Assembly: GCF_016741935.1 (NCBI RefSeq)
Contig: NZ_JAERRG010000001.1
Location: 434,001-498,000 of the forward strand
DNA: 64,000 nucleotides
Reading direction: 5' to 3'
Origin: Streptomyces endocoffeicus
GTDB taxonomy: Bacteria > Actinomycetota > Actinomycetes > Streptomycetales > Streptomycetaceae
Under the pieces are notes generated by a model. It was not told the origin of the DNA, searched no databases, and worked only from the letters and a program-made list of their open reading frames with translations. Shown here in pieces: positions 61,588-64,000 of this stretch; position 1 is the stretch's first letter, and the number at the start of each line of letters is the position of its first letter. A program made the translations under genes and the position numbers.

Positions 61588-62973
61588 TCAGTGGTCGGGA
61601 GCGCGGGCGAGCAGGGCATCGCGGCGCCTGACCAGCTTGCCGTTGGAGGTGCGGGGCAGATCCGCCAGGACGTGGACGACGCGGGGCACCTTGTAGTCGG
61701 CCAGCCGGTCCCGGCACCAGCGCAGCAACTCCCCCGCCGAGGGGCCGTCCGCCGCGACCGAGACATAGGCTTCGGTGGCACCGGCGTGCACGACCACGGC
61801 CCCGCTGACCCCGGGGTGCCGGCGCAGTACGGCCTCCACCTCGGTCAGGTCGACCTTGAGGCCGCCGATGACCACCAGGGAGTCGCCGCGGCCCAGCAGC
61901 CGCACGGCGCCGGAGGGATCCAGTTCGGCCCGGTCGTGGGTGCGCAGCCAGCCGTCGGCGAACCGGTCGCCGCCGGAGGCGTGCAGATACGGTGAGCCGT
62001 CCGGCAGACAGACGTCCAGTTCGCCCTCGCGGATCCGCAAGAGCACACCGGGCGCCGCCCGGCCGACCGAGGGCCGCGAGGCGCCGCTCACCTCCATCGC
62101 GATGACGCCCGTCTCGGTGGTCCCGTACGACTCGCCGACCCCGGTGCCGAACCGTTCGGCGAATCGCGCTGCGGTCCGCGGCGGCATGATCTCCCCGCCG
62201 GAGACCGCCGCGCGCAGGGCGGGCAGGGCGGGCAGGTCCCGGGCGGTGCTCAGCAGTTCGTAGTGGAACGGGGTACCGAAGATGACGTGGACGTCATGGC
62301 GTCCGGCGGCGCCGAGGATGTCCTTGGCCGACACCCGTGGCGCGAAGACCGCCGAGACGCCCGCGGCGAGGGAGTGCAGCACCCCGGCGATCAGGCCGAA
62401 ACTGTGCGCGGTCGAGCTCAGCAGCAGCACCCGCTCGCCCAGGACCGGCATCCCCTCGATCCGGGTGAACCGCTCGATCTCGGCCGACAGGGAGGCCGCG
62501 GTCCGTCCGATCACCTTGGGCAGCCCGGTGGAGCCCGAGCTGAACTGCACCAGCTTGTGCTCGGTCGTCGCCGGGCGACCGTCCGGGTACCGGGAGGTGA
62601 CCACCTCGTACCTGGGCTCGAACTTGAGCGGTGAGCGGCCCGCCGTACCGGCGTCGACCAGGAACTGCGGGTGGCACAGCGCGCGCAGGGCGTCCACTTC
62701 GGACGGTTTGAGCCGGTGGTCGACCAGCATCACCTGGGCGCCCAGCCGCCACAGCGCGAGCAGCACCTCTATCTGGGTGCAGCTCGGCGGGATCTGGAGC
62801 ATCACCGTACGACCCTCGCCGATGCCGTGCCCGGCGAAGACCGCCGCCTCCATGTCCACGGCGGCCCGGACCTCGCCACGGCTCACCGGGTGGTCGCCGT
62901 GGACGAGGTAGGGCAGCTCGTCGGGATGGGCGTCGAACAGCGTGTCGAGGAGCTCCCGCATCGGTGCGCTCAT
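61588..62973 (-). CDS. Adenylate-forming ligase (2), aryl/acyl-ACP ligase-like
   Basis: 461 residues from ATG 62973, with 1-bp overlap to the upstream stop. Short ANL enzyme: P-loop VQFSSGSTGLPKVIGR, SGGEIMPPRTAAR, SYGTTETGVIAME, WLRTHDRAELDPSG, and C-terminal PRTSNGKLVRRR with the catalytic Lys. Compact size and position between the dehydroquinate-synthase-like gene and ACP (2) suggest that it loads the aromatic acid made by that enzyme onto the ACP. Confidence 0.88.
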   Translation of the reverse strand: MSAPMRELLDTLFDAHPDELPYLVHGDHPVSRGEVRAAVDMEAAVFAGHGIGEGRTVMLQIPPSCTQIEVLLALWRLGAQVMLVDHRLKPSEVDALRALCHPQFLVDAGTAGRSPLKFEPRYEVVTSRYPDGRPATTEHKLVQFSSGSTGLPKVIGRTAASLSAEIERFTRIEGMPVLGERVLLLSSTAHSFGLIAGVLHSLAAGVSAVFAPRVSAKDILGAAGRHDVHVIFGTPFHYELLSTARDLPALPALRAAVSGGEIMPPRTAARFAERFGTGVGESYGTTETGVIAMEVSGASRPSVGRAAPGVLLRIREGELDVCLPDGSPYLHASGGDRFADGWLRTHDRAELDPSGAVRLLGRGDSLVVIGGLKVDLTEVEAVLRRHPGVSGAVVVHAGATEAYVSVAADGPSAGELLRWCRDRLADYKVPRVVHVLADLPRTSNGKLVRRRDALLARAPDH

Positions 62974-64000
62974 CAGTGTTCCTTGCAGAACTCGCCGATG
63001 GGGAAGCCCACATGGCGCTGGTCCGTGGCCAGGTAGCCGAGCAGCTCGTCGCCCTGCCGCAGCTCGGTGACGTTGAGGACCTTGCCGCCGGGCCCGAGCA
63101 CCCGCACATGCCAGTCGTCCTGGACGGTCAGGCTCACCACGGTGTCGTCGGCCGACCGCGCGGTGATGGTCAGCAGTGGACGGGACTCCAGCTTGGCCCG
63201 GCCGACCGTGACCGGCCGGGTCCGGCCCTCGGAGTTGACCGCCAGGGTCGTGCTGCCCGAGCCCAGCTCGCTCAGGTAGTTGGTCCGGTTCTCCGGGCCG
63301 AGCACATAGGAGTGCAGGGCGCCGGCGTTGACCCGGAACGGACGGGTCGGCATGTACGGCAGCGGATGGGTCTCGCTGCAGCACAGGATGAAGCCGGTCG
63401 AGTACGAGCCGACCAGGATGCCCTCGTCCTCGGCGAAGTGGGTGCAGGTGTCCACGCACACCCGGTCGCCGAGCCCGTGGTGCTCGATGCGGTCGACGGT
63501 CAGCGTGGTCAGCTCCAGCGGGGAGGTTCCGGCCTCCAGCAGCCGGGCCAGCGCGAACACCTCGCCGGCGTCGGAGGGAGCCAACAGGACTCCGTCCGAA
63601 CCGCGTTCGAGCACGTCCAGCACGGTGGCGGCTTCTTCCAGGTCCGCGCAGACGGTGATCAGCTTTCCGGCGGAGCGGTCCGCCGCGGCGAGCACGATCT
63701 CCAGGGGGATCTTGGTCGGGTCGGCGAAGCGGACCACGGTGTGGGGCAGCGCGACCGCGGCGGCGCACGCCAGCCGCAGCGACGGTTCGTCGTGCACATC
63801 GACCCAGGCCGCGTCGGCGTCGAGGCCGTAGAGCTGCTTCTCCTCGGTCACCGCCGCGGTGGTGATGGCGGTGACGGTCGGGGGCAGCGACTTGAGGACG
63901 GATTCGTCATCGCAGAGCACACCCTGCATCCGGGTGTGGATGGCGGCGTCCACGACGGATTCGAGCCGGGCCTGCGGAACGGTGCGGAGGTCGATCCATG
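62973..64000 (-). CDS. 3-dehydroquinate synthase II-like protein (partial, 5' end outside window)
   Basis: About 342 visible residues. The frame stays open to the window edge (upstream residues WIDLRTVPQARLESVVDA), so GTG 63953 is internal. Family features: HHGLGDRVCVDTCTHFAEDEGILVGSYSTGFILC, PTRPFRVNAGALHSYVLG, ATDQRHVGFPIG. The family includes archaeal amino-DHQ synthase II and the GriH-type enzymes that make 3-amino-4-hydroxybenzoate with an aldolase partner. Which reaction applies here is not settled; a GriI-like aldolase gene would be expected just outside the window. Confidence 0.85.
   Translation of the reverse strand, partial: WIDLRTVPQARLESVVDAAIHTRMQGVLCDDESVLKSLPPTVTAITTAAVTEEKQLYGLDADAAWVDVHDEPSLRLACAAAVALPHTVVRFADPTKIPLEIVLAAADRSAGKLITVCADLEEAATVLDVLERGSDGVLLAPSDAGEVFALARLLEAGTSPLELTTLTVDRIEHHGLGDRVCVDTCTHFAEDEGILVGSYSTGFILCCSETHPLPYMPTRPFRVNAGALHSYVLGPENRTNYLSELGSGSTTLAVNSEGRTRPVTVGRAKLESRPLLTITARSADDTVVSLTVQDDWHVRVLGPGGKVLNVTELRQGDELLGYLATDQRHVGFPIGEFCKEH

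Overview
The window is high-GC actinobacterial DNA, most likely Streptomyces or a close relative. The signs are strong G/C third-position bias, frequent GTG starts, long runs of translationally coupled genes (ATGA or GTGA overlaps), a terminal type I PKS module, PucR, MarR, GntR and LysR regulators, and a secreted S8 protease. Nothing here looks like core housekeeping. No rRNA, tRNA, CRISPR array, transposase or integrase was seen. Family calls come from reading motifs by eye, not from searches.

Left (1-12 kb). The window opens inside the last module of a modular PKS (KS end, AT-like domain without its nucleophile, ACP, thioesterase), coupled to a P450. A terminator follows, then a PucR regulator and a likely two-component flavin monooxygenase (reductase plus ACAD-type oxygenase). 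Convergent to these is a coupled five-gene operon headed by a MarR regulator (MarR, cupin, HpcH/HpaI aldolase, SnoaL-like, DUF3500). Its promoter is shared with a divergent quinone oxidoreductase and holds three identical 12-bp palindromes.

Middle-left (12-27.5 kb). Two long minus-strand operons and a LysR gene. Operon 1 has a 2-hydroxyacid dehydrogenase, three SDRs, a sugar-phosphate isomerase-like protein, an idonate-dehydrogenase-like MDR, an RraA/HMG-aldolase-like protein and a HIBADH-like protein. Operon 2 has PxpA, PxpB and PxpC, an aminotransferase, an MHS transporter, an M24-like pseudo-enzyme and an aldo/keto reductase. The promoters of the two operons share a 34-bp element at matching distance from a -10 box, so they are probably one co-regulated catabolic regulon.

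Middle (27.8-45 kb). A secreted subtilisin, a cystathionine beta-synthase-like gene whose 3' end runs into a TauD dioxygenase remnant, and a DUF4395/thioredoxin divergent pair come first. A nine-gene coupled plus-strand operon follows (polyamine/opine-type ABC importer, HyuA, HyuB, LLM flavoenzyme, M20 amidohydrolase, ThDP enzyme) with a GntR/FCD regulator, suggesting uptake and oxidative or hydrolytic opening of a lactam or hydantoin-like compound.

Right (45-56 kb). A sulfur-scavenging region: three LLM monooxygenases (one SsuD-like), an ssuABC-type importer, a vanadium haloperoxidase, and four short Cys-containing leader peptides of one family. Three of the leaders appear to be transcribed leaderlessly. 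One leader is followed by a 19-bp tandem repeat array. Scars (metN/aldo-keto reductase chimera, LysR remnant) show that the region has been rearranged.

Far right (56-64 kb). A coupled minus-strand biosynthetic operon: a 3-dehydroquinate synthase II-like enzyme (cut by the window end), two adenylate-forming ligases, two ACPs, a ketosynthase, a chain-length-factor-like protein, a Cys-rich ATC-hydrolase-like protein and an NAD epimerase. This resembles an aryl-primed, aryl-polyene-like pathway.
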